Below are positions 33,146 to 44,898 of a stretch of DNA of 64,000 nucleotides, piece by piece; within the stretch, counting starts at the first letter, position 1; each line of letters begins with the position of its first letter. The notes below the pieces were generated by a model, which had not been told where the DNA came from, searched no databases, and saw nothing but the letters and a program-made list of their open reading frames with translations. The position numbers were made by a program, and so were the translations under genes. Origin of the DNA: Coptis chinensis (lineage: Eukaryota > Streptophyta > Magnoliopsida > Ranunculales > Ranunculaceae); contig CM027381.1 of the NCBI GenBank assembly GCA_015680905.1, positions 54,440,501 through 54,504,500 of the forward strand. The letters are read 5' to 3'.

Positions 33146-35723
33146 AGACAAAAAAAGACAAGGCGTCTCCAAACGAGAATTAAACAAATAGAGTAACCCA
33201 AAGTGATACTATTCTCTGTTTAATTCTATTTTTTGCCTCCATCTCTCTATTTTGTCTCGAGAATCTGGCGTTAAAAGACTCAAACTTGTATAAATTTTCA
33301 AAAAATTTGCCTTTCTTCTAAAAATCTTTCACTTTCTCAATCTATCTCTTTCTGAAAACTTTTCAAAAACTTTTAAAAATGTCTTCTGTAATGAACAAAA
33401 ACCCTCCACCAAGCAAGACTAGATGGATAAGTTTCAATGATCGTGTGCAAGCACTTCTTAGATAACTGCAGCTGAAGATATGGACAAATATACCAAAAAT
33501 CATTCCTGGTTTAGCTAAGAGTTCATACACATGTAGGAGACGAGCTATGAAAGAAGGTTGGTGCTCGAACTGTCAAAAACCAACCTATCCCGGTCTTCAA
33601 CCTCATAATAATTCTGTTTATAAAGTCTACACGTGTTATCCTCTAGTGCATTATGCTCAGTCTAAGAGAGTATTCCAGCCATCTAGTTGGGATTGACTCA
33701 AGTTTTCAAAAACTTCTAAGTCTTGGGAATCTGACTTAAAACGACCCACCTTTTTAAAATTTCAGTCAAACTTATTCATAACTCAAAAAAATTAATTAAA
33801 ATTTTCCTTCTGTTGTTTGTACATATTTCCCTACAGTTCCTTTTCGTTTCTTTCCATCATCTGTTTCTTATCCACTGTTTGATGTGAGTGTAACCTATAT
33901 TTTTGCGTGGCATTTTCGATGTTGATCGTTTTGGTACCTCACGGGTCAAGATCAGGACGAGTAACGAAGCACGGATCGGCTCTTTAAGTTGGCAAGGTAC
34001 TAAAGACAAGATCGGAATTTCCTTATTTCATTTGGGCTTGGTCCAAAATTTCATTTTAACTAAAAAGGCACGTGCGATAAATCCTATTTAGCCCACGCGA
34101 CCGCCCACCATTCATTTTCTTCCACACAAATTTCCTAATCCTAGCCGCCCCAGCCAGCTCACGACTGCCCGCTCACCCATACACACCACCACCTAATTTT
34201 TTTCACAGCTTGCTCCATTTTCAACCTCCATTCCAACTAAAAACCTCAATTTTATCAATCTTTACTCTAAATGGCTCGAGTTCTTAAACTCGTGCCGGAG
34301 CAAAATTTTCAAAACCTCTTCAATTCCGATCTATTTGATGTGCCGATCTATTTGAAGTGCACTTCAAGGTTGAGATTAGAAGAAGATGATGTGAACCCTT
34401 AGTTTTTTTGGAAGGTGCGGCTTATTCTCCCTCTCTCACTCTTTTGTTTTATAATCATATGCTTAGAGGGGAGGATGACCGCATCACGGTTGTCAAGGAT
34501 GGTCGCTCACTTGAGCTCACCAAGGAGGTGGTGAGTGAAGTTTTGAGAATTCCGAGGAAGGTCTATGTTCAGACGGAACAGTCCCTAGACAGTAAGACCA
34601 TCGATGTGATGAAGGTAGAGACACTTCTCAAGGGGGTGAAAAACCCCAAGTCTCACTGTGCGTTTCAGAGTTCGCTGCAAAAAAATTAGTTGGTAGTATC
34701 TCAGCGAACAGCCTACAACCTGCTAGGCTCAGCCAAGTCTTCTATTATCGGTAAGGTGATGCTCCATATTCTATGGATTTTTCAAGAGTAGAAGAATAGC
34801 TTCTGCATCGTCACCTTCGTTTGCAAGCAACTCTATAAACCCAAGAAGTCAACCGCCCCTCTACCGGTGTTGGTCACCAGGATCATGCAGCACTGGGGGT
34901 TCGAGGCCACAGAAGCCCTAGTGGAGGTCAAGGATGCTACCACAGGTCCTATTGATGCCCATTGAGTCCAGAAATTCTGGCTTCCACCTGCCGCTAGAGC
35001 CGCCAAGCAAACACACCCTACTGAGAAAGTGGATTACTTCACTGAAGATGCCACTCGACAGTTCACTCAGCCCATGGACAGAATTTACTTCCTCCATGGA
35101 GGCTAGAGGATTATGCATCAGCACATCCACCAGCTCAGGTAAAGTCAGGGAATCATTCTAGCGGAACAACAAACCCTTAGCGAGGAGCAGCGGTCCTTCC
35201 AGCAGGAGCAGTGACATTTTTAGCACAATGTCACTAGAACACTGTAGAGCATTAGAGACACGCTCCGGCGTAGTGATAGACACACTAGGACTCGACGTCA
35301 TCAAGGAGAAGGATTTTCCAATCGTCGAGACGAGTCACGCACGGATTCTGAATAGGCAGCTCCCTAATGTCCGTATAGATAGTTTATAATCTTTAGTTTG
35401 TGTTTATTTTTCTTTATTATGACGTTTAGTATAAGTTTAATTATATGTTTAATATTATTTGCTTGTTTTATTTGTTTTCTAGTGGAATTTTGTATATGAG
35501 TAGAAGGTAATACAGATACATCATGCCATAATTTTCCATTTTTTCCTTTATGCATTTCATATATGTTTTCAAAAATACAAAAACCCAAAAAGACATTTCA
35601 TAGTAGAATAATTATCCCTAGTATAATAAACCATGTATTTCTCGTTCTATATCAAATAACTTAATAACCACGCCCCAAACTTATTTGGGGGTGTGGTATT
35701 TTTATCATGAAGAACAGAAAGGT
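33146..35723 (+). mobile_element. Element D: 3' part of a C-family Athila-type element (broken)
   Basis: About 2.5 kb collinear with 27545-30075 of element C: spacer with AGGCGTCTCCAAACGAG, the extra ORF from 34271 to about 35380, and the 3' UTR with the hairpin CCCCAAACTTATTTGGGGG (35673-35691). The match stops at 35723 inside the text GAAGAACAGAA, where the LTR of E begins abruptly. gag and pol are missing between the LTR fragment and this part, so D is a deletion remnant. Confidence 0.82.
34271..35380 (+). pseudogene. Extra 3' ORF of element D (broken)
   Basis: Starts MARVLKLVPEQNFQNLFNSD in the same context as C. It carries DRITVVKDGRSLELTKEV and LRIPRKVYVQTEQSLDSKTI (34408-34689) and the glutamine-rich tail near 35130-35260. 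Same unknown Athila extra-ORF protein as at 28679; decayed in several places. Confidence 0.7.
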
Positions 35724-36150
35724 CAGACATAGTTCCCCATCCTCTTTATATAGGCAAGGTACCCCGTGCCTCTTGCACTCCTGCATCAGGTCAGATCCAT
35801 ATCTTCAGGTCACTCGCCTGCCATGATGGCGAGTTATGGACATCTACTATGATGCGCACCTGAAGCTTCGGTCTTGATGTCATTCATAAAGTCATACGTT
35901 ACTAGCAATTGTGGGACAGGGAGAGTGAGTGCCGAGGAGATCGCGAACTCTACTCGAGTCACTTTGAAGCGAGCTCACAAGATGAGTGCCTGTGGTGATA
36001 TCACCTTGAGCGCGAGTTGTATAGGTCATTTGCCTGAGTCGAGTCACTATGGAGTGAGTTCGGAGGACGAGGATATTGGGTTGGTTGGTAGTTCTGTATA
36101 TGCTGGACATGTGTGTGATATTCATTGGATGTGAATATTATTCCCTCACA
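35724..36150 (-). repeat. 3' LTR of element E, partial
   Basis: Matches 46637-47082 of the 5' LTR. The outer end is missing, cut where element D joins. Contains CCTATATAAA (minus strand, 35747-35756), the likely TATA box, and ends CCCTCACA at 36150 next to a G-rich purine tract (CTACTGAGATGGGGCTG on the minus strand), the polypurine tract position. Confidence 0.85.
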
Positions 36151-36553
36151 CAGCCCCATCTCAGTAGGTCACTTTTTTGCAGGATAGCGACCTTCTGAGA
36201 GAGAACGATAGCACGTGTTTTATCACATGTGATGATGCGAACAGCTGTGGATAGAAATAGCAACTGCCTCGTTTTGCAGAATTTGGAAATACGCTACATA
36301 AGGGTACATGTTAGTCTATGGTTTTAGTGTAATCATGACGTGCCTTGGGAAATGAAAGGTTTTTTCTTGAACAAAACCGCATCTTGAGAACTGGAGAGCC
36401 ACCGTTTTGTCAGTTTTCAGAACTTGTGAAAGGTTTAGAGCATCCAGGTTATTCTTTTCACCATTTTTGTTCTCTTTTCTTTCTTTGAAGGTTCTTGTTT
36501 GTAGTCTTCTTTAGGTCGTTGTGTTGTAAGAAAAGAGGGAGAGAAAGTGAAAC

Positions 36554-38829
36554 ATGTCTAACTCAGATGACACTCGCTCTAACGAAGTAATAGAGGAGTC
36601 GTTAGGGTTTGAAAGTGAGGATGAGGTGGTAAAATCAGATTCTGTAATTGTTGTAGCGAGTAGTTCTGGTCGTTAAGAGGTTTCCATTTCAAGTGGGTTG
36701 CCCCCTAGAATCGTAGATAAGCGTGCTGTTAAAAGCATTTTAGATTTAAGGGAAACTTTTGGTATAATAGTTAGCGACCTGGAAATCCATGAACTGGGGG
36801 AGGATGCGGACATTTTTAGCAATGCATTCGTTCCACTGGGTTATGGGGTCGTTATATGTGAGGGGCAGTTGCGAGCTGGTATGAGGATACCGTTCTCAAA
36901 ACTTACTTTTTGAATTTTTGAATTTCTGTGGGAAAGCGCCTTGCCAGTTCGTTGGCAATACTCGACGTTTACTTAGAGGTTTTGACATGCTGAATGAAAG
37001 TAGGGAGTACCGCATAGAGATCGCTGATGTTATTGAGCACTTTGCTGTGAAGCGATCTAGTGCTAATAATTTTAGCTTGCAGACGCTAATGAGAAAGTCG
37101 AACGTTCTGGATGGTGTAAGCACTAGTTGTTGGGAGAGAAGACCGTTGTTGTTGATTGGAAATTATTGCACTAGTGGGTTTGGATTGAATACTAGGGTTT
37201 GCAATTTTGTTGGTATGTATCTCTGTGTTATTGTCTGTTGCTCATGTGTTTTTGTAGTTGGTTTTGAATTTGATTCATATCTTTTTTGCATAGGTCGCTA
37301 TTTCAAGGGGGAGGACGCGTGGAGTGATTGAGAAGTTCGCCCATCTTAGCCGTTCTGAGAAGCAAGAGATACTACCTGAAGTAGCTCACTACTTCATTGA
37401 AAGGGGAGGACGTGAGATCAGGGTAAAGAGGAAGAGTCATAAGAAAAGAGCATGAGCTCGAGCTGATCACGAATCGTCAACTGAATCTATAATGGAGAGG
37501 GGAAATAGCGGTCTTGTTACTAGGGAAGAGAGGAACAGGAGTTGAGGAGGGGGTCGGGTTCTGGAGGGGTCGTTGAGGCGACCTGATGGGGGATGGTATG
37601 AGGCTGTCCCTAGGGGGAGGGTGCCTGAGGGTTGCTTGGTCGACGTGGAGGACATCTCGCTCGTTCCTCATGATCGCAGCAAATCGCTGAAGAGGAAGGC
37701 CGATGGGTCTGACCCGAGGGCTAGGAAAATCGCTAAGACGGCTGAGCATGTTCTTGGGACCAGCTCTGATGCTGGTGGTGGTGACCGATCTGGTGGAAAG
37801 GCAGCTCGGTTATCTAGATTGAGAGCACGGGTCGACTTCAGTGTCCTTGGTGTTGGGGGCACTGAGATTAGGCACCCTGCATCTGTTGGGGGCACTGCTG
37901 GTGGTAAGGGGAAGGAAAAATTGGGTGGTAGGGAGGTTGGTAAGAATCTTTCTATTAAGGGTAAAGACGCCCTAGAACGTAACCTGGTGTATGTAGATGA
38001 GGTTACCGGGAAAAAACGACTTGTTAAGAGGTCAGATTGCAGTTACAAGTCTACACCTATAGTGGCCTGTTTGTTGGAGGGGATGACGCTGGATGGAGAC
38101 AGGAGGGACCTTGATTCTAAGGACCTGGCAGAGAATCTAAGGGCGTTCGACCTGGTTCACTATTTGGTAAGTGCTACACTTGTTTTTGTTTGATTGATAT
38201 AGTTCTTTGGCGTACTCCTGTGTTTCAGTGTGTAACTATGTGGTGATGCAATCTTATTGGTGCAGCTTATAGCTGGTTACCAGAAGTTAAAGACGGTTGC
38301 TCAATTTGCTGAGATAGAGAAAGGTGAGGTCGAAGCATTGAAAAACAAACTGCATAGTGTTCGGGAGGTGCAGGAGTCTGAAAAGACAGAGTTGGACGCT
38401 CTAAAAGCACAGGTCATTTCATTGACTTTGGATAGGACAATGGCGGCTAATGAGTTGAGCGAGCTGAAGGGACGGATGGTCACAGTAAACAACTTTGCCC
38501 AAAAATGTAAGAGAGTCGCTTTACAGGCAAAGGAGGTGTACGACGATATGTGTCATGAATTGGAAGAGGTGGAGCAGAAGTATGAGCAACTAAAAGAAGA
38601 GCATGAACGTGGGGCTTTGGGTGGAAGAGAGAGCAACTCACCCGAAGATGCAAGTAATGCTCTTGGTATTGTGCATGTTATTCTCGCTTCTGTCTTTGTT
38701 AATCTACCTCTTGCTGGTGGCGAACTGGAAATGAACAGTATTGTCCCTCCTGATGCAACCTCCATAGAACCAATCTCCTCTCCTATGTTGGACCCTCTGC
38801 AAGTTGATACCTTTGATCATGTTATCTAG
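36554..38829 (+). pseudogene. Antisense extra ORF of element E (Transposase_28-like), spliced
   Basis: Runs opposite to gag-pol, starting MSNSDDTRSNEVIEESLG at 36554. The block DADIFSNAFVPLGYGVVICE, QLRAGMRIPFSKLTF and PCQFVGNTRRLLRGFDMLNE resembles the plant family annotated as putative gypsy-type transposon protein (Transposase_28). A lysine/arginine-rich middle (37680-37990) and a long coiled coil (38257-38640: GEVEALKNKLHSVREVQE and following) complete it. Introns are suggested at about 37213-37292 (GTATGT...TAG) and 38166-38265 (GTAAGT...CAG). Tat elements are known to carry such extra ORFs, sometimes antisense. Not intact; function unknown. Confidence 0.7.
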
Positions 38830-39922
38830 AAAGTTTGTGTAAGTAACTTCATTTGATTGGCCTTGAATCGGAAACACTAGAACTGGTTTCTCGGGGTGGC
38901 TTGGGCAGTTCATTTTATTTATTGTTGCGTGGCATAAGCCAGATACATTAAGAGCTGATAACCTGGGGCGACCTAGGCAGTTGGCCTTTATTATATGCTT
39001 TTGTTTTGAGATCTGACAGAATTGGTTTCCATATAAGTGGCAGTTCGGTAGACTTTAAAGAACTTGTTTCCTGAGTATGTTCAGGCAGTTCGTGTTTTGC
39101 ACTTTATGAAATACATGTTTGCTTCGAAGTATTAGCTTACTTTTATCTGAATGCTTATTGCATGTTGTTTTGACATCTCCATAGGAATTTAACCTGGAGA
39201 TGTATGTCCTGTCGTCTAAGAAGACTTAGGATGCATTGAAGTATTAGTGCTCGATTGAGCATACTGCTATGAAGAGCATTTTAACTCTAGAGAGCGTTTA
39301 GGGCTCGAGTGAGGGTGTTTACTTTTAGAAAGCGTTCTGCACTAAGTTAGCCCGAGAAGTGTAGGCACCCAACTAGTGAGAAGTGTGTGAGCTATGTAGC
39401 CCTGAGCTCAAGTGAGCGTTTAATCATAGAGAACATTTTAGCTCTAGAGAGTGTTTTAGTTCGCTTGAGTGTTTTGCTCTTAGATAGCGTTCTGCACTGA
39501 GTTGACCCTAGAGTTGTAGGTTTCCCACTAGTGAGAAGTGTTAAGGCTAAGTAGCCTATGAGCTATGTAGCCCTGAGCTCGAGTGAGCATTTAATTGTGT
39601 TGAACGTTTAAGCTCCAGAAAGCGTTTAAGTTCAGATAATCATTTGGCTCTTAGAAAGCGTTCTGCACTGAGTTGACCCTAGAAATGTAGGTATCCAACT
39701 AGTGAGAAGTAGGTGAGTTATGTAGCCCTGAGCTCGAGTGAGTGTTTTAGCATGGAGAACGTTTGAGCTCTTGAGAGCTTTTTAGTTCAATTTAGTGTTT
39801 TGCTCTTAGAGAGCGAGCTGTGCGTCTATTTAAAAACATTAAGAGATTGCAGTGCATTGATGCCAAATAAAAACTATGTGTATAGTGTTGAGAGTAAGAA
39901 ATCAATGGAAATGGAATTTTTA
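38830..39922. repeat. Imperfect ~155-170-bp tandem repeats between extra ORF and integrase of E
   Basis: No gene. The motif GCGTTCTGCACTGAGTT recurs at 39332, 39487 and 39658, each followed by GTGTAGG or similar, ACTAGTGAGAAG and TAGCCCTGAGCTCGAGTGAG. Smaller units with GAGCGTTTAGGGCTCGAGTG-like text fill the gaps, so about 3.5 diverged copies cover 39230-39835. Tandem repeats in this position are common in Tat elements. Confidence 0.82.
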
Positions 39923-41040
39923 TTAATAAAATTTCTTTAACAAGAAATTATTCCAAGGACGTGGTAATGCCTGTCCGTCTTGGGTTTTGATCCAATATGC
40001 TCCATTACCCACGACTCGTTCCACTATGTAAGGGCATTTCCATGTTGGTGCCAGTTTCGAGTCATCTTTAGTCTTTTTAAAGACGAGGTCCCCCGGTTGG
40101 AAGCTTCGAAAGTTTACTCGCTTGTTGTATGTCTTCCTCAAAGTTTGGTGGTAGGATGCCACTCGAATGGCTGTTAAGTCACATCGTTCTTCAAGTAAGT
40201 CGACCTCTCGAGCAAGAATGGAATCATTATTACTAGATTTGACGAACTCAGATCAAGTCATTGTAACTGTTAGCTTAGTAGGAATGACAGCCTCAGTACC
40301 ATAACATAGTGAGAACGGTGACTTTCCTGTACTAGAATGAGCTGTAATTCTATGAGCCCATAGGATGTTTTCTAGCTGTATTGGTCATTGGCTCTTGTTC
40401 TTTTCAATCTTCTTCTTTAAGTTCTCTAGGATTGCCTTGTTGTTGGCTTCTGCTTGACCGTTGCTTTGAGTGTACTAAGGGGTGGAGAACGCGTGAACGA
40501 TCTTCCACTTAGCCAAAAATTCCTTGACTATTTTGCCCTTAAACTGGGAGTCATTGTCCATCACCAGTATGTGGGGGAGGCCAAATCTGGTAATGATGTT
40601 GGTCCAGATAAAGTTTTTGACATTAGACTCCTTGACATGAGCCAAGGGGATCTCTTCCACCCATTTGGTGAAGTAATATGTCATGGCTAGGACGAACCGA
40701 AAGCCTATGCTTTTTTGTGGAATGAATGGACCCATGATGTTCAGGCCCTATATGTGAAATGCGCAAGGGCTGGCAATGTTGATGAGTTCTCGAGCTAGCT
40801 GGATGATATTGTGGCCAAATGTTGGGCATTTCATGCATTTGAGTACATACTTCTTGGCATCGATATGCATTCTTGGCCAGAAGTGTCCTTGTGAGATCGC
40901 TTTGTGAGCCAAAAAGTGACCTCCTGCATGGTTTTCGCATTCTCCCTCGTGGATCTCTGCGAAAATCATCTGACCCTGCTTTGGGCTTATGCACCTTAGA
41001 TGGGGTCCTCCGGTTAACTTTCTAAAAAGTTTGCCATTTT
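39923..41040 (-). pseudogene. Integrase of element E (broken)
   Basis: Minus strand, in order: the HHCC zinc-binding part (GGHFLAHKAISQGHFWPRMH, YVLKCMKCPTFGHNI; 40969-40748), the catalytic core (MGPFIPQKSIGFRFVLAMTY, YFTKWVEEIPLAHVKESNVK, RFGLPHILVMDNDSQFKGKI; 40735-40475) and the C-terminal module (MASYHQTLRKTYNKRVNFRS, FQPGDLVFKK, GNGAYWIKTQDG; 40162-39923). This is a standard Tat integrase. Decayed. Confidence 0.88.
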
Positions 41041-41268
41041 CTAAGCAGTAGCAACCTGGCTGGTATTGAACCTGTCTGGCCTTGGTGCGATCTATTGGTG
41101 CTTTGCCTAGCTGGATATAATCTATGATAGGTTACATCCATGTTTGACTTATTTGAGTATCAGAAAGTAGGCATAGGTCGTTGATTTCTACAACGTGCTC
41201 ATTTTGGTAAGCAAGTCTATCAATTACTTCTATGAGTAGCTTTCTAAGGTCACAGTTCAGTGTTTAGG

Positions 41269-41628
41269 TCATGAGGTACGCCAAGCTGTCAGTGTGGCGA
41301 TTCTCTTCCGTAGGAAATGATGTATGATGACTTTCTTGAAAGAAGGCAGTAATTGATTTACAACTTGAAGGTACTTAGAAAGGTTATCTTCATTGGTGGT
41401 ATACTCATTGGCGACCTGGCGAATGACCAGTTGTGAATCGCTAAAGACCTTGAGCTCCTGAACTTTGAGCTCTAATGCCATACGGAGTCTCATGATCAGG
41501 GCTTCGTACTCAGCTTCATTGTTGGATGTCGCAAAATCGATGCAAACTGATTTTTCCACCATAGAGCCATCTGGTGACACTAGGACTACTCCAACTCTGC
41601 TGCCACCTTGATTGCTAGCTCCATCCAC
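41269..41628 (-). pseudogene. Archaeal-type second RNase H of element E
   Basis: Open stretch starting MDGASNQGGSRVGVVLVSPD with the first catalytic aspartate. It contains SNNEAEYEALIMRLRMALEL with the catalytic glutamate and VFSDSQLVIRQVANEYTTNE with the second aspartate. A second RNase H of this type between the normal RNase H and integrase is the diagnostic trait of the Tat lineage (Ogre, Retand and relatives). The domain is well preserved although the polyprotein is not. Confidence 0.9.
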
Positions 41629-41688
41629 GAAGAGTGATCATATTGATGGGTCATGTTGTTTAGAGGTCGGGGTGTTGTCCTCTGGTTC

Positions 41689-43516
41689 CTAGTTTAGGTC
41701 GTCAACTGGGAAATCTGCTAAGAAATCAACAACGACCTGACCTTTCTGAGAGGTTCTTGGGGTGAACTCAATGTGGTGTTCACAGAGTTCTTTTGCCCAT
41801 ATTGCCATACGAGTTTTCTTGTTGGCTTTACGAATGATCTTTTTAGTGGCAGGCCGATGAGCACTGATAAGCACCCAAAAGTGTATTATGAAACCCTTTG
41901 AGACATATAAATTTGGTTAACTATGTGTTTAATAATCATGAAATAAATATGTTTTCATACTTTTGCGTATTCGCAGTAGACATGGAAATATGGTTTAAAC
42001 CTCGCGAAAAAGCACGAGGAACGACATATATATGAAATCTTCAAACCAAGACGTAAGCATCAAACTTCGAAGTTCCTACCTCTTGAACCAGGACTCTGAA
42101 TGTGACAAGTGAGCTTCTCAGACAATCAGGGTGATGAACTCTACGCATAGGCGGAAGTTGTAAATTGCCCAAAGACCGGACCCTTAATCGGACTGCACAT
42201 AGGATCCACTATACGGGCCTGCAAGATTGGATGAGTCATCAATCATGGAGCATGTCAAGACAAAAATGACAAATTATTGGTGCAAAGTTGACACCTTGCA
42301 TGTAATTAATTAGATTAGGTGTTAATAGTGAAAAAAATGCAAGGTGTCACTTTGTTTTAATGTGGTGGATAAAAATGAAGTAAATGTGGTTTGATGTTTC
42401 ACATGGGAGGAAATGAGATGTCTCTCAAATGAAGAAGAAAACAAAAAACAAGGGGACACTCCATTTACTCCCTTGACTTCTTTTCCTTACCTTGTATTAT
42501 TTTAGTTCCTTAGTCATTTTTATTATTTAGTTTTAGTTTTTGTAAGAAAAGCTTGTAATAGTTTTAATGGAGGAAACTTTGGTTTTCTTCTAGAAAATAA
42601 ATAAAAAGCAAGTGAGTTTAGTTAGTTTTTCTTCTTCCTCTTCCTCTCTCTCTCTTTTTGTTCTTCTAGTTTGTAATCCTTTATCCCAAGGATCATGAGC
42701 TAACTTCCCTTTTGGGGAGTTAATCCAACTCATGTGAGGGAAAATAATTGTTATTGGCTTGGTGGGTTGTTAGGAAGAACAACTAGACCTACATCCTATT
42801 CCAAAATGATAGTTGGTGTAGTTTCTAGTTAGGAATCAAGTAATGAGCTTAGAGATAAGTCATTGCTTTATTCCAATTGCTAACATGTATGAGTTTAGAA
42901 ATGAGCCATACATGTTAGGGATCAAGTTTTCTTCTATTAGGGCTTGTCTATGAGTCTAGGAAGAATCAAATGAACCTTTTTAAATCAACAACTAAATGTT
43001 ATTTTCACATGAGGAGGATTAGCTCTCCACCTTTTCTTAGTTGCATATTTCGAATCTTAATGTTTTTCTTTAATGTTTGTGTAGGAAAGAAACCTAGTAT
43101 TAATATAAACTTACTCACTAGTTCCCTAAGAGTAACAACCAAGTTGTAGTTGTCCTAACCTTTAGGTTGGTTCGATCCTTACTTCAACTTTACGAACGCG
43201 AAGATCGTGAGTAAGGAACTTTGAATTCGCTCTTTCGCCAAATTAGAGAGTCAAATCTCTAACGTAGTAAAAAGCTAATATCAAGCACTTTGATTAAATG
43301 TGCTTGGAAGTAGGGCCTGAACTTTCTTGCTGAATAAAGTAGTACCAGTACTGCCTTTTCAATGTGGGAGTAGTTCTTCTCAGCTGGCAACAATGTCTTG
43401 CTTGTGAAGTAGATCGATTTCTCTGCGTTCTGCTTCTCTTTGAAGAGAACTGAATTGATAGCGAAGTCAGATACAACTAAGTACAGCCTTGATAGTTTGG
43501 TAGAACAAAATATCAC
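41689..43516 (-). pseudogene. RNase H of element E, split by an inserted LTR
   Basis: The N-terminal part (43516-43284) reads LYLVVSDFAINSVLFKEKQN and YFTSKTLLPAEKNYSHIEKA. The remaining part (41864-41689) reads SAHRPATKKIIRK and FTPRTSQKGQVVVDFLADFP. Between them lies a 1419-bp solo LTR (41865-43283). The reverse transcriptase that normally precedes this domain is not found; the protease text is followed almost directly by RNase H. Confidence 0.85.
41865..43283. mobile_element. Solo LTR inserted in the RNase H of element E (1419 bp)
   Basis: Ends TGATAAGCACCC...CTAATATCA, with 5-bp target duplication AGCAC on both sides (41860-41864 and 43284-43288). No internal retrotransposon sequence is present, so it is a solo LTR left by LTR-LTR recombination. 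It contains a pyrimidine-rich CTTCTTCCTCTTCCTCTCTC tract around 42630. It is not obviously the same family as the A/B/F LTRs apart from the TGATA ends. Confidence 0.88.
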
Positions 43517-43519
43517 ATG

Positions 43520-44898
43520 AGCTGCCTAGGTCGATCAGGACACTCTTTACTGTCTAGTCGCTGATTTTGACATGGACAACCAGAGCGTCGTTATGCGGGA
43601 GGCACACCTTGTTGAGGTCGGCCTCAGTGAAGGTGATATCTCCTAATTTGCGACTAGTGGTGTGTGGGGCAAAAGCCACTTGTGAGGAGAACTGGTAAAC
43701 TTCTTATAGGGCTCCTACCCGTCTCCTTTTCTCCCTCGTGGATGTGACAGAGTCGTCTTGGAAGATAATCATGTTGATCATTCTGTTGTTATCTCTGTCA
43801 GATGAGACGATCATGACGAGATCGGTCCACTGAGCGTCCTCGAGCGCAGGAGCGATCTCGGTTATGGTTGTGTGGTGGAGTTCTATTTTGCTCTCTACGA
43901 GCCATGAGCTTATGGCGCAGGTCGTCATCGGCTATATCAGTATATTGCTTGATATGGCCTGCCTCAATGAGGTCTTGGAGGTAGTGCTTGAGTCCGCGGT
44001 ATTCGTTGGTCTCATATGGCACTTTGCTTTATGGAAAGCGCAGTACGGCTTTCCTGGTGTGTCTTCTAGCCGTTTTACCTCAGGTCGGTAATAGGCCGTT
44101 GTTTTTATTTTCTCCTGTATGTAGCTTGGAGATCTTGTCAGGACAACGAACTCGCATTTCGTGTGCGTCCTAGTACCAGACTTCTATCCTTGTAGTCGGG
44201 GTCACTTTTTTAAGGATGGGGCAGCGTCTGAGATTGCTGCGACTTCCTCTTGTTCACCTTCATGATCTAAAGCTCCCTGTAGCTTTATATACTTGTAGAC
44301 GCGAGTGTACAAGTCTTCCAATTTTTTAGGACGCTTCTTCATGAGCGACCTATATATATAGCCAAGTGTTTTTCCGAATTGCCTTGGTGAATGCCAAAGT
44401 TGCGAAGGACTCTTGGAGGCCACTTTCTATAGACAGCAAGTCTGTCTTGAATCGCCCTAAGAAGGAGTAGAAGACTCGTCTTTCTTTTGAGATAGCATGA
44501 AGAGTGAGTTGATGTCAGTTTTCTTACGTCTATTGTTGACGTAATGGTTAGCGAACTGATCGGTCAGCTTCTCAAAGCTATCGATGGAGTTCGGTTCCAG
44601 TGAGTAGAACCAGTACGTAGAGAGCTCTTTCTTTCAAACTTGCAGGAAACAAGTGGCATTGCAAGTAGTCGAACTCTTGCACACTATAAAGTGTGAGGCT
44701 TTTGATGTAGCGAGCTACGTGTTGACCAGGACAAGTACTGCCATCGTATATTGCAAAGCGCGGCTGAATGAAATCGTGTGGGGAGGGTTTATTGAGTACC
44801 TCCGGTGTGAATGGGGATGCTCGATAAGTTTTCAGCATCTTCTGGACAATCTGAGTGGCGTCTTTCTTCACAGTACTCTGGTCAATTCGCTGGGACAA
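43520..44898 (-). pseudogene. gag: gag and protease start of element E (broken)
   Basis: Minus strand: the gag core at 44898-44578 (MSQRIDQSTVKKDATQIVQK; SPHDFIQPRFAIYDGSTCPG; SLTLYSVQEFDYLQCHLFPA), a C-terminal gag part at 44423-44202 (LEDLYTRVYKYIKLQGALDH), an arginine-rich basic region (44022-43798) and the protease active-site text VLIDLGSSCDI near 43520-43555. Tat-type gag. Broken in several places and split upstream by the solo LTR 44899-46238. Confidence 0.83.
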
